Assembly (NCBI GenBank): GCA_963844315.1
Contig: CAWJOC010000024.1
Span: 186,001 to 250,000 of the forward strand
Direction: 5' to 3'
Source of the DNA: CAWAVN01 sp963844315
Lineage (GTDB): Bacteria; Planctomycetota; Planctomycetia; Planctomycetales; Planctomycetaceae
DNA length: 64,000 nucleotides
Part shown: positions 17,996 to 27,424 of the stretch, piece after piece
How positions within the stretch are numbered: the first letter of the stretch is position 1
How the letters are laid out: every line of letters starts with the position of its first letter
Notes under the pieces: model-generated
Told to the model about the DNA's origin: nothing
Database searches by the model: none
What the model saw: only the letters and a program-made list of their open reading frames with translations
Translations under genes and position numbers: made by a program

Positions 17996-20861
17996 ATGAA
18001 TGCATTTGCCGCGCTCGCTTTGCGGGTGATTCTCGTGTTCGCTTTCACTCACATTGGGGCTTTGCTGGCAAATGACGATTCGCTGCACGCTTTGATCGAC
18101 CAGCGCTTAAAGCCAGTATCCGGTCTCAAACCTTTGCGGACCTCCGATGCGGAGTTTCTGAGGCGCGTGTCTCTCGATCTCACCGGGATGCCGCCTACCG
18201 CGAACGAAGCCAGGGCGTTTATTGCCGATGCCGCGCCCGACAAGCGGCCACGTCTGATCGACCGTCTTTTGGCTTCCCCTGAATACGCGCGGCACATGGC
18301 GACGACGTTGGATTTGATGCTGATGGAACGCCGTGCCAATACGCATGTCTCGGCGGACGAATGGCAAGCCTGGCTGTTGAAATCCGTGCGGGAGAACAAA
18401 CCCTGGAACGTGCTCGCGCGGGAAATTCTCCTGGCCGATGGCGAGGATCCGGCGCTAAGGCCCGCCGCGCAATTCGCGCTCGACCGGGCTTCCGAAGCGA
18501 ACCTGTTGACGGTTGATATCGGCCGCGTGTTTTTCGGACAGGATTTGCAGTGCGCCCAATGCCACGACCATCCGTTGATCGAAGACTATCTGCAAGCCGA
18601 CTACCACGGCCTTCTGGCTTATGTCTCGCCGGGTTTTGCCTTGGTCAAAAAGGAAGGCGACAAGCAATTGACGTTGCACGCGGAACGCGCTGGGGGCGAA
18701 TTGTCTTTTGAATCCGTTTTCATCAAGGGCATCCCGCACCGCACCGGGCCGCGCATTCCGGATGATGTGACCCTCGATGAACCGTTTTTTCTGCCGGGCG
18801 AGGAATACCAGGTCGCACCGGCGGACAACGTGAAACCCATCCCCAAATTCAGCCGGAGAGCGAAACTGGCGGAGCGGGCCACGAGCGGCTCGAACAAGGA
18901 CTTTAACGAGAACATCGCGAACCGGCTTTGGGCGCACATGTTCGGCCGGGGGTTGGTGCATCCCTTGGATTTAAGGCATCCGGCCAATCCGGGCAGCGAT
19001 CCGGAACTTTTGCGAACACTTGGCGAACGGTTTGCCGCGATGAACTATGACATCCGCGGCTTCCTGCGTGAGATCGCTTTGAGCGAAGCCTATCAGCGGT
19101 CCTTCGATGCACCGTCCGATCTTTCCATCCTGGCGGGGCAGGCCAGCGCGGAAATTGGACCGCTGGAAAAAGAGCGGCCTCCGTTGGAAGCGTCGGCCAA
19201 GGCTTCCGATGAAGCCTATTCAATCGCGTTGAAAGCGTGGTATCAGGCCGAAGCCGTCTTGCTGCCTCTCGCGGGAGAACTGGATGCCGCTCGTACCAAG
19301 TACGCCGAAACCAAACCGCAAGTTGATGCGGCCATGGCAGCCCTCGCAAGCGCGACGGCGCAATATCAGGCCAAGCAAAGTGTGGCCGCCGATGTGGAGC
19401 AGGCGGTGACCGCCGCGCAAAAAGCCGCGAGTGCGCTTCCGGAAGACAAGGAACTGGCGAGCGCCGTCCAACTTCTTTCCGCAAGGTCACAACAACTCAC
19501 CGCCGAAGCCGCGGCCTTGGCCAAGGTTGTCGAAGAAAAGACCGCCGCCCATAAACCTTTGGCGGAAGCATTGACTGCGGCAAAGTCAACCGTCGATGCG
19601 GCTCTCGCCAAGCTCGCGCCCGCTAAGGCGGCCATGAATCAGGCCGAGCAAATCCTGCTGCCCGCGCCGAAAAGCGGCCAGCGACGCAAAGGCCCTCGCG
19701 GCGTTCGACAAACGGCTGGAAACCGCGCGAAAAATCGCGCAGCTAGAAATCATCACGCAGGCCATCGCCACGGCCACATCGGCCCAGACGCTTCGCATGC
19801 AGGAACTGGCGGCCCGAGAAAAGGAACTCGCGGACTACGCGGCGGTCATCGTTCAGAATCAGGCGAACGTCAAAACGGCCACCGAGGCCATGACCTTAGC
19901 GACCAGCGGACTCTCCGCCGCCCGGACCGAGCATGCCCGGCGAATGGAACTGGCCAGCGCGATCAACACGGCCTTCGCTTCCACCGAAGCGGCTCGCCAG
20001 AAAGCCGGGGAAGATGCGACTCTGCTTGAAGTCGCGGCGAAACTCAAAGACCGCACCGTCATCGCCCAGGCACAGGCCGGTGAATCTCAAAAGCAGATCG
20101 ATGCCCAAGCCGCCAATGAAAAATCCGCCGTGGAAACTCTGGCGGCGTCCCAAAAATCGCTCGCGGAGGCCATCGCCGAAAACACCCGCCGCGAGCAGGT
20201 TGTCACGGCGGCGAAAGCGGCGGCTCTCGCGGCCAATACCGAAGTCGCCGCCAAACAATCGGAAATGACCACCGCATTAGCGGAACTGAGCGACCGGCTG
20301 ACCAGCGATTTCACGGTGGCTTCCCTCAAGCCTTTGACCCCGGAGCAACTCTGTTGGAGCGTGTTTCGCGTCACGGGTGTGTATGACCGCTATTGGCAGG
20401 CGGAGGTGGCGGAGCTTGACAAAGCCAAACCGCTGACCGATGAACAAAAACAGGATCCCGCCCAAATGGCGGCCAGAGCCATTGAACTGGAGCAACGGAC
20501 CTTCGACAAGTTGAAAGGGAACGTCGCCACCTATGTGGCGTTTTATGGAGCGGGAGCAGGCCAGCCGCAGGGAGATTTCTTCTCGACGGCGGATCAGGCT
20601 CTGTTCGCGGCGAATGGCGGTTCGATCAACAGTTGGGTGGCCCCTGCCGGTGACAACGTCACGGAGCGGATCATCAAACAAGCCGATCCAAATGTCGCCG
20701 CCGAAGAACTTTACTTGGGCGTGCTCAGCCGCATGCCCTTCGAGGAAGAACGGACGGAAGTCACGACGTACCTGGCCAACCGCGCCGCCGACAAACCGGT
20801 TGCGGCCCAGGAGCTTGTGTGGGCTTTGCTCAATTCGGCGGAGTTTCGGTTCAATCACTAA
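17996..20861 (+). CDS. DUF1549/DUF1553 protein with coiled-coil insert, one frame break
   Basis: An exported protein of about 955 residues. A signal peptide (residues 5-25) leads into DUF1549, which has the c-type-haem-like motif CAQCH (186-190). The start of DUF1553 follows (FNENIANRLWAHMFGRGLVH). About 390 Ala/Glu/Lys-rich residues of predicted coiled coil (roughly 19140-20310) then interrupt DUF1553. Its end resumes at LTPEQLCWSVFRVTGVYDRY and ELYLGVLSRMPFEEERTEV. The frame changes near 19665-19680, beside an A4 run; the downstream frame (to 20861) continues the coiled coil without loss. The gene is followed after 18 bases by the DUF1501 gene. These pairs are typical of planctomycetes, with no confirmed biochemical function. 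Confidence 0.83.
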
Positions 20862-20879
20862 GGGATTACGGAGAGATTC

Positions 20880-22175
20880 ATGAAGATCCAATATGCCTGT
20901 CAGTCCCCTGAGCATGGAATGGCTCGCCGTCAGTTTCTCGGCACGATGACCGCCGCCGCTGGAGCCGGTCTTGTCACAGGCGGCTTGGGATGGTTTGCCA
21001 GTCCCGTGATGGCCGAGCAGTTGCGATCCGACCAGAAGCGGATCGTGGTGTTCAACATGCATGGGGGATTAAGCCAACTGGAAAGCTGGGATCCCAAACC
21101 CGGAACCGACACCGGAGGCCCGTTTCTGTCGATCCCCACCTCCGTGCCGGGGATCCACATCAGCGAGCTATTGCCGCAAACCGCCCAGCAAATGCAGCAT
21201 CTATGTCTCGTCCGTGGCGTCAACACCAGCGAAGACGATCACGGCAAAGGCACTTATATGATGCTCACGGGCCGGCGGCAGACGCCCGCCGGGAACTTCC
21301 CGCAAATCGGCGCGGTCGCGGCCAAAGCGCTGACGCCCGCCGAGAGCGCTTTGCCCGGACATATTTTGATTACGCCCGGCGGCAGTGGCGGACGCGGGAA
21401 TGATTCCGCTTATCTTGGTCCCAAGTATTCGAGCATCTACCTGGGCAACGGCAACCCGCCGCAGAACACCACGCGGCCCGAAAACATCGCCGAAGCTTCC
21501 GACATGGCCCGGCAGGATCTGAGGCGGCGGATAAACGAGCGGTTCCTCAATCGCCGCCGAACCGCCGTGACCGAAGCCTTCACCTACTCCTATGAGCAGG
21601 CCCAAAAGCTCATGGCGCAGCGGGAGGTGTTCGATGTCACCAAGGAACCGCCCGCCGATGCCGAGCGTTATGGAAACTACGACTTCGGTCGCCACTGCCT
21701 GCTCGCCCGGCGGTTGTTGGAGCAGGGCATCACCTTCGTGCAACTCTCGCATTCCAACTACGACACGCACAATGAGAACTTCAACTTTCACATCGAGCAG
21801 ATGGGCGAGTTCGACCGGGCGTTCGCGTGTTTCGTCAGCGATCTGGCCGCGCGGGGCATGCTCGACAGCACCCTGATTGTCGTGTTGTCCGAGTTTGGCC
21901 GCACGCCGAACATCAATCAGTATTACGGCCGCGATCACTGGTCGCGTGCGTGGTCGGTTTGTTTGTCGGGCGGCCGGATTCCTCGCGGAATGGCGTACGG
22001 AAAAACGAACGCCAACGGCACGGAAGTCCTCGAGGGGCAAGTGGACCACGGCTCGCTGTTCCATACCTATCTCCAAGCCGCGGGCGTCGATTCCACGTCT
22101 TCGTTCGATATCGACGGCCGCGATATGCCAATGGCCGATCCGGCGGCGAGCGCAGTCACGCAACTTTTGACGTAG
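20880..22175 (+). CDS. DUF1501 family Tat-exported protein
   Basis: A 431-residue protein with a twin-arginine signal (ARRQFLGTMTAAAGAG, about residues 17-32). It is followed by the DUF1501 (sulfatase-like fold) core: MHGGLSQLESWDPKPGT, LVRGVNTSEDDHGKGTYMML, and near the end VVLSEFGRTPNINQYYGRDHW. It is the usual partner of DUF1549/DUF1553 proteins, here 18 bases upstream, and precedes a WD40 gene. The three genes are very likely one exported or envelope-associated module. The reaction is not established. Confidence 0.88.
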   Translation: MKIQYACQSPEHGMARRQFLGTMTAAAGAGLVTGGLGWFASPVMAEQLRSDQKRIVVFNMHGGLSQLESWDPKPGTDTGGPFLSIPTSVPGIHISELLPQTAQQMQHLCLVRGVNTSEDDHGKGTYMMLTGRRQTPAGNFPQIGAVAAKALTPAESALPGHILITPGGSGGRGNDSAYLGPKYSSIYLGNGNPPQNTTRPENIAEASDMARQDLRRRINERFLNRRRTAVTEAFTYSYEQAQKLMAQREVFDVTKEPPADAERYGNYDFGRHCLLARRLLEQGITFVQLSHSNYDTHNENFNFHIEQMGEFDRAFACFVSDLAARGMLDSTLIVVLSEFGRTPNINQYYGRDHWSRAWSVCLSGGRIPRGMAYGKTNANGTEVLEGQVDHGSLFHTYLQAAGVDSTSSFDIDGRDMPMADPAASAVTQLLT

Positions 22176-22205
22176 CAGATTCGCCTCAACCGTAGAGTGC
22201 GGAGA

Positions 22206-22373
22206 TGTCCCTTCTCCCTTGGGGAGAAGGTGGCCGAAGGCGGGATGAGGGGGGACGATTTAGAGTTGACGTTGATTCTCGCTTGTCCCCCTCACCCTAA
22301 CCCTCTCCCCAGGGGAGAGGGGACAAAGCCAATCCCCTCACCCTAACCCTCTCCCCCAAGGGGAGAGAGGACA
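22206..22373. repeat. CCCTAACCCTCTCCC-type repeat, family E (copy 1, doubled end)
   Basis: Arms GTCCCTTCTCCCTTGGGGAG and CTCCCCAGGGGAGAGGGGAC flank GACGATT...GTTGATTCTCGC. A second partial right arm follows at about 22332-22373. Other copies are at 30141, 57321 and 62663. It separates DUF1501 from the WD40 gene. Confidence 0.85.
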
Positions 22374-22400
22374 AAACCAAAAACCTTAAAGAGACTTCTC

Positions 22401-23413
22401 ATGGCCGTTCCCGCAGGTTTTGATCCCAAACAAGCCGCATGTCGTTTCTCAGTGGCCGCATGATCGGCCTTTGAACGCCTGCCGCTTCGATCCCAAAAGC
22501 CGGTTCGTGTTTTGCGGATCGGAAGATGCGGCCGTCGAACGGTTCAAGTTGCCTGAAGGCACGCGCACCGTCATCAACGGCGGCCACAGCACTTGGGTCA
22601 AGGCGATTGCGTTTTCCAGCGATGGGGCCAGCGTCATGAGTGGAGGATGCGACGGGAAAATCACCTGGTGGGATCCCGCCGCAGAAGCGCCCACGCCGAT
22701 TCGCAGCATCGACGCCCACAAAGGCTGGGTCCGCGCACTCGAAGTCAGCCCGGACGGAAAATGGCTGGCCAGCGGCGGGAACGACAACATTGTAAGGCTT
22801 TGGAACATCGCCGACGGCGCTTTGGTCCGCGAATTTAAAGGCCACGCCCGGCATGTCTATTCCGTCGCCTTTCACCCCCAAGGGCAATTCCTGCTCAGCG
22901 GGGATCTGGCGGGAGTTCTCAAACAGTGGGACGCGGCGAGCGGACAAGAAGTGCGAACCTTCGATGCGAAAGCCTTGCACACCTACGAAGGCGGACAGCA
23001 AGTGGACTTTGGCGGCATCCGCTCGATGGCCGTCAGCCCGGATGGAAAATGGCTCGCCGCCGGTGGTCTCTACAAAGCCTCCAATCCCTTGGGCGCGGTG
23101 CACGAACCGCTCGTGCTCTTGTTCGATTGGGCCACGCAGAAATTGGAAAAACAGCACATCGCCGAGGGCATCACGCAGGGCGTGATCTGGCGCGTGAAGT
23201 GGCTGGCTGATGGATCGCTCATGGGACTCACCAGCGGCGGCAGCGGCGGCTTTCTCTTGTTTTGGAAGCCGGACGCCGACAAGGATTACCACCGCTTCCC
23301 ACTCCCGAACCTCGCCGCACGACATGGACCTCGACCCGGAGGGCCTCATGGTCGCAACAGCCCATTACGACCGGCATTTGCGGGTGACTCGCCTGGCGGC
23401 CAAGGTTGCGTAA
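22401..23413 (+). CDS. WD40 repeat protein, two frame breaks
   Basis: A beta-propeller protein of about 335 residues. The ATG at 22401 (MAVPA) is one frame off the main frame, which is open from about 22417; one extra base near 22414-22420 would explain this. WD-like repeats are visible at RTVINGGHSTWVKAIAFSSDG, RSIDAHKGWVRALEVSPDGKW, EFKGHARHVYSVAFHPQG and GGIRSMAVSPDGKWLA. A second break near 23315-23325 moves the true C-terminus (DMDLDPEGLMVATAHYDRHL) into another frame that ends at 23413. It is the third gene of the DUF1549-DUF1501 operon; such propellers commonly accompany that pair, presumably as a binding scaffold. Confidence 0.8.
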
Positions 23414-23501
23414 CGCCTCTTTGAAGAGTGCGTCTCTCTCCTCGCGGTCTCATCTTTCTTGAATCGACCGTCGAATCGTTGGCGGATCGGGCTGCGCTTT
23501 C

Positions 23502-23571
23502 GTGCCACTGGTTTTGCCAGTGCGAAAGGAGAATGTTGAACCTCCTTTCGCACTGGCAGAGCCAGTGGCAC
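23502..23571. repeat. Palindromic element core, family B (copy 3)
   Basis: GTGCCACTGGTTTTGCCAGT (23502 on) pairs with CACTGGCAGAGCCAGTGGCA ending at 23571, with inner arms GCGAAAGGAG/CTCCTTTCGC. It is located in the 315-base gap before the kinase-TPR-RyR cassette; the rest of that gap shows nothing I recognise. Confidence 0.85.
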
Positions 23572-23728
23572 GCGCACGTTGAGCTGGCCCTGGGTTGATG
23601 CTGGAAGCGTATCACCCGATTCCATTTTCGTATGGGCTTTGCATTTTTGTATTGGGGAAGCGCTGTTTTTAGGTCTACAATCTCAGAGTCTTCAATCCAG
23701 GGAACACGCTCCACTCAGGAATCGCACG

Positions 23729-25051
23729 ATGCCCGATCCGATCCTGTTTTCCTTGCTCTCCCGGCGGAAGTTGCGGCAGCGGACGACGCGGGCCGCGGCT
23801 TTGGACCCGAATGCGTTGCGAGTCTCGATGAATCACATTGAATCCACACTCAAAAAGTTGTTTCCGAAAGACGCCACCGCCATTGTGCAGGATGTTTACG
23901 TGAGTTACCGCATTCGGGACGGAGAATACATCCTCCTGGTCGAACTCATTCAGGCGGGGGAGCGGGATGGGCTGTACGTCGTCAAGATCGCCGATGATGA
24001 GACGCGATTGCAGCGGGAACTGGACGGCTGGATGGCCTGCCGGCCCGATGGGCTGAGGCACGATCTGGTCCTGACCACGTTGGAAGCGAAACGCGATGAA
24101 GAAACCAATCGGTTGATTGCGCTCATCTATGCGGATGCGGATCAGATTATCGGGGTCGATCAGACCTTGAGCCTGGAGCAGGCGATGCTCGATTGCGTGC
24201 GGTTTGGCGTGCCGACGCCCCAATCGATTGCCGATTGTTTGTTCGCACTCTACGAACGGTTGGGTTTGCTGCTCTACCGCAATTCCTACACCGACGACCC
24301 GGTTCAATCGTCCGTCGAAATCACGGCGGAACGCCTCGATGAGAGGCTGAATGAGAATCTGACCTTGTGGAAGGCCGAATCCGCGTTTGACCTTCGGGCC
24401 ATTGCCAACACCGCGGCGGATGCGGCGGAGCCAACCGATGCGTTTCTCCCGCCGCACCTGTTTGCCGAGGAAACGCTCGCCAGACCTCTGGAATTGGTAC
24501 CCCGCTTGCGCCGGGGCTACGCGCACGGCGATCTCCACGGGCGAAACGTGCTGGTAGGACGGATTGGAGACCGGGTGCTTTGGCCGGCGGTGTTCGATTA
24601 TGGAGACATGGGGACGGACAAACTCATCGGCTGGGACTTCGTCAAGTTGGAGACCGAATTCAAGATCCGCGTCTATCCGGAACTGTTTCGCACGCGGGTG
24701 TTGCCCTACGCGGCGGAGATTCTCCGGCTGGAACGCGAGATGGACATCGCAACCGAAGCCTGCCGCGACGCGAACCAATGGCCCGAATCGCCGGAAGCGG
24801 ATACGAAGTTGGCCCGGTTTCGCTGGCTGGTCTTGATGGTCCGCAGGCATGCCGCCAACCACCTGGAACTGTATTGCGGGCGGTCCCGCGAATGGCTGGC
24901 CCAATACTACTTCCTCTTGGCCATCTATGGCCTGAACGGAATCCGCTTCGAAAACCTAAGCGACGCGCAGCGGTTGGCGGGCTATTTGTCCGCGGGCGTT
25001 GCGGCGGCCCGCTACATCTATAACTTGCTCCCCACTGGAGACGCTCCATGA
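23729..25051 (+). CDS. APH-fold kinase-like protein of the RyR cassette
   Basis: A 440-residue protein from the ATG at 23729. It has an aminoglycoside-phosphotransferase/protein-kinase-like fold: a candidate ATP-binding Lys86 in YVVKIA, the catalytic-loop motif HGDLHGRN (266-273, Asp268 and Asn273) and the metal-binding motif FDYGD (Asp290). The N-terminal ~85 residues are not typical of APH enzymes. Similar APH-like domains have been reported in bacterial ternary conflict systems (TCAD-type domains, from memory), but the family assignment here is uncertain. The stop overlaps the next start as ATGA, so translation is coupled with the TPR gene. The substrate could be a small molecule or one of the partner proteins. 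Confidence 0.7.
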   Translation: MPDPILFSLLSRRKLRQRTTRAAALDPNALRVSMNHIESTLKKLFPKDATAIVQDVYVSYRIRDGEYILLVELIQAGERDGLYVVKIADDETRLQRELDGWMACRPDGLRHDLVLTTLEAKRDEETNRLIALIYADADQIIGVDQTLSLEQAMLDCVRFGVPTPQSIADCLFALYERLGLLLYRNSYTDDPVQSSVEITAERLDERLNENLTLWKAESAFDLRAIANTAADAAEPTDAFLPPHLFAEETLARPLELVPRLRRGYAHGDLHGRNVLVGRIGDRVLWPAVFDYGDMGTDKLIGWDFVKLETEFKIRVYPELFRTRVLPYAAEILRLEREMDIATEACRDANQWPESPEADTKLARFRWLVLMVRRHAANHLELYCGRSREWLAQYYFLLAIYGLNGIRFENLSDAQRLAGYLSAGVAAARYIYNLLPTGDAP

Positions 25052-25828
25052 AGATCGCCACGCATCACGCCGTCCTGGCAAAAGCCAAGAAATGGCGGAC
25101 CAATAACACCGCGGAGAACCGGGCCGAGGCCATCCAGAACCTGGAAGACGGCATGCGGCGTTTCCAGGATGCCTTGTCTCTGGGCGAGGAGTTGGTATTG
25201 CTGCACAAGGAAAACGGCCAATTGGACCTCGCCATCGAATGCCTGCGGAAGCTGGAACGCCGGTTCAAACAGATCGGGGAAGAAACGCTCTGCCGCTGGG
25301 GCAGCGTCCTCAGGCTGCGGGGCCTCAGAGAGTTGGCGGGCCATGCGCTGGGCGCGGCGATGGCGGATCTCCAGAAGGCGGAAGCGTTTTTTGCCCGGGC
25401 CTTCGAGGAGTTCGTCACCCATTATTCGCGAATCAATGAGTTGACGACCCGGTTCGTCCGCGCTGGACTGGCCCGGCAGTTGAAGGACGAAACCACTTCG
25501 GGCCAACTCGTGCGCTCGGTCGAAATCGATGCGAAAGCCCTGCTCGACGATGAGCGCAGTTTGGACCCGCCTCAAACCGGACGACCACATTTGGGTCCCC
25601 GCCTCAAGGGGCGAAGCGTGCTTGTTGCTGCAAGACTGGGAGTGTGCCGAAGCCGCCTACGCCGAAGCGATTGGAGCGGCGGGCTCGGAAGAGTTTCCTC
25701 GCCAGTGCATGGCCAAACAGATTCGAGACATCTTGATCCCCACCTTTGAAAGGCTGGGCCTTGGGATTCAGAAAAAACTGGCGGACCCCGACAAATTCTT
25801 TGGTATTTTCTTGGAACACAGGGCATGA
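25048..25828 (+). CDS. TPR-type helical protein resembling bacterial TRAFs-binding domains, one frame break
   Basis: An all-helical protein of about 260 residues. Paired helices are visible in AIECLRKLERRFKQIGEETLCRWGSVL and FARAFEEFVTHYSRINELTTRF. After a frame change near 25553-25566 come HIWVPASRGEACLLLQDWECAEAAY and EAIGAAGSEEFPRQC. The YSRIN segment and the later GEACLLLQDWECAEAAYAEAI resemble the TPR-S/DUF4071 (MAP3K TRAFs-binding-like) family found in bacterial signalling and conflict genes. That match is by eye. Its start and stop each overlap a neighbour by ATGA, tying it to the kinase-like and RyR proteins; it is the natural scaffold between them. Confidence 0.65.
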
Positions 25829-26118
25829 CCACCTACACCCCGAAACCCTTGGAGACTTCCAGCGTGGAACTTTCCTCCGCGCTCAAAACCTTACTCGAAC
25901 AGCTCGCCGAGAACACCCACGAAGTCTGGGCGGCTCAGCGAATCCAAGACGGCTGGACGTTCGGGCCGATGCGCGATGATGTCAGGAAACACCATCCGTG
26001 TCTGGTTCCCTACGAGGAATTGCCGGAGGCGGAAAAAGAGTACGACCGCAAAACCGCCGGCGAAACGCTGAAAGCCATCGTCAAGCTGGGATACGTGATC
26101 ATCGAACCGGACACTTAG
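25825..26118 (+). CDS. Stand-alone RyR (ryanodine receptor repeat) domain protein
   Basis: A 97-residue protein that is almost entirely one RyR domain. The signature WAAQRIQDGWTFGPMRDD (about residues 36-53) is followed by HHPCLVPYEELPEAEKEYDR (about 57-76) and TLKAIVKLGY. These residues are strongly conserved between the animal ryanodine receptor repeats and their bacterial relatives. In bacteria the domain has no proven ligand and has been suggested to act as a sensor in signalling or immunity modules. It is the third gene of a cassette with ATGA overlaps, so it should be made together with the TPR and kinase-like proteins. Confidence 0.88.
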   Translation: MTTYTPKPLETSSVELSSALKTLLEQLAENTHEVWAAQRIQDGWTFGPMRDDVRKHHPCLVPYEELPEAEKEYDRKTAGETLKAIVKLGYVIIEPDT

Positions 26119-26133
26119 AACCCCTAACAAACC

Positions 26134-26252
26134 CATGTCACATTTGGGATGGGAGGGCGGGGGGCACCGCCCGTAGGATGGTCCGCCGAGCCGCCTTGGA
26201 TTCAGAGGCTTTCTCTTGAAAGCGGATCAGCAGGAGATTCGTCCTCCCGGAT
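26134..26252. repeat. Intergenic repeat, family H (copy 1)
   Basis: A roughly 120-base unit beginning CCATGTCACATTTGGGATGG, with GGGGCACCGCCCGTAGGATG and CCGCCGAGCCGCC, and ending CAGCAGGAGATTCGTCCTCC. An inverted second copy is at 59444-59560. It lies between the convergent RyR and tadC genes. Confidence 0.85.
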
Positions 26253-26339
26253 CTGTTAGGGATTCTTTACCAGCCAAGTCCATCCCCATCATCCATGGCC
26301 CCCGCTTTCGCAGAGCGAAAGGCGACATTGGGTCACGTT

Positions 26340-27317
26340 TTAGTTCGTCCCATCGCGGTCATTGCCGGTGGCCTGGTTGACTTCGCGGTAGGTGTCGACG
26401 TTCAGGACGCCGCCGGGCCGTTTCGAATCCCTCAAAAAGTTCTTGAGCTGAATCGCGGGCGGACCCAACAGCAGAATGAACACCGGCGGGGCCAGGCAGA
26501 AGATCACCGGGAACAGCATGCGGATGCTGGTTTTGCTGGCCCGTTCCTCGGCCCGTTGCCGATGTTGCCTGCGAACGCCGTCGGCGAATTCCATCACCGC
26601 TTGGGCCACGTGGGTCCCCAGGCGTTCGGTCTGGCTGACCAGCGATGCCAGCGCGCTAATGTCCGGCGTTTTCATCCGGCGGGAAAACTCTTTGAGGGCC
26701 TTGGCCATCGTGTCGGCTTCCGCGTGTCGGCGGACGACTTCCAACTCCACCGCCAGATCGGGATGGAAGACTTCGATCTCATTCGAAACCCGCTGGAGCG
26801 AATCCCTGAGCGACAGCCCGCCCGTCAAGCACATGCGGATCAAATCCAAAACGTCGGGCAGCCCCGTTTCAATCCGGTCCAAACGCCGGTGGGCTTGAAA
26901 CTTCAAAACCATCCGGGGAAAGAGATAAGCCAGAACCGCGACAATTCCCGTTCCGATCAAAATGGGCTTGGCGAGCGGGGAACCGGGCGGCAAGGCGATG
27001 GCCAGGCCGCCGCCGATGAGCAGGATTCCCAAGACCAATGTGTTCCGGGCGGCAAGATATTCGACCAATGCTGACATCCCGTAATAGCCCGCCCGCTTCA
27101 GATCGCGCTCGATACGGTCCTGGTCGTCCATGGACTGGGGCAGCGCCCCGGCCAAGGCTTTGCGAAACCGCCCCGCGGGTTTCAGCGTGGCGGGCTTGTC
27201 CATGTCCGCGATGTTCCGCACGCGCCTGCGGGCATTGATGAGCGTCATCCCGAACCAATAGACCACAAGCGCCGTGCCCAAAAACGCCGCGAGATCAAGG
27301 GGGTGGATTGATGTCAT
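26340..27317 (-). CDS. tadC: Tad pilus inner-membrane platform protein TadC
   Basis: A 325-residue type II secretion F-domain protein. Membrane helices lie near the N-terminus (about 8-25), at about 90-130, and at the C-terminus (about 278-300). The cytoplasmic F domain has GLPDVLDLIRMCLTGGLSLRDSL and the later SQTERLGTHVAQAVMEFADGVRRQHRQRAEE, both standard in TadB/TadC. It acts as the inner-membrane base for the CpaF ATPase in Flp pilus assembly. It is the last gene of the minus-strand cluster, separated from tadB by a family A repeat. Confidence 0.9.
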   Translation of the reverse strand: MTSIHPLDLAAFLGTALVVYWFGMTLINARRRVRNIADMDKPATLKPAGRFRKALAGALPQSMDDQDRIERDLKRAGYYGMSALVEYLAARNTLVLGILLIGGGLAIALPPGSPLAKPILIGTGIVAVLAYLFPRMVLKFQAHRRLDRIETGLPDVLDLIRMCLTGGLSLRDSLQRVSNEIEVFHPDLAVELEVVRRHAEADTMAKALKEFSRRMKTPDISALASLVSQTERLGTHVAQAVMEFADGVRRQHRQRAEERASKTSIRMLFPVIFCLAPPVFILLLGPPAIQLKNFLRDSKRPGGVLNVDTYREVNQATGNDRDGTN

Positions 27318-27338
27318 GCAATCATCTCAAAGGAATAA

Positions 27339-27410
27339 GGTGGCACAGACATTCTTGTCTGTGCCGAATCGAAAAACTGCGTTCGCACAGACAGGAATGT
27401 CTGTGCCACC
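27339..27410. repeat. Palindromic repeat, family A (copy 3)
   Basis: GGTGGCACAGACATTCTTGT and GCACAGACAGGAATGTCTGT form the arms around a longer loop (CCGAATCGAAAAACTGCGTT). It sits between tadB and tadC. Confidence 0.9.
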
Positions 27411-27424
27411 AGGATTAAGTCTGC

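Noticed and set aside
23729..25051. Kinase-like gene considered as an aminoglycoside resistance enzyme
   Set aside because: It shares the fold motifs, but the length, N-terminal region and coupling to TPR and RyR genes do not fit an antibiotic phosphotransferase.
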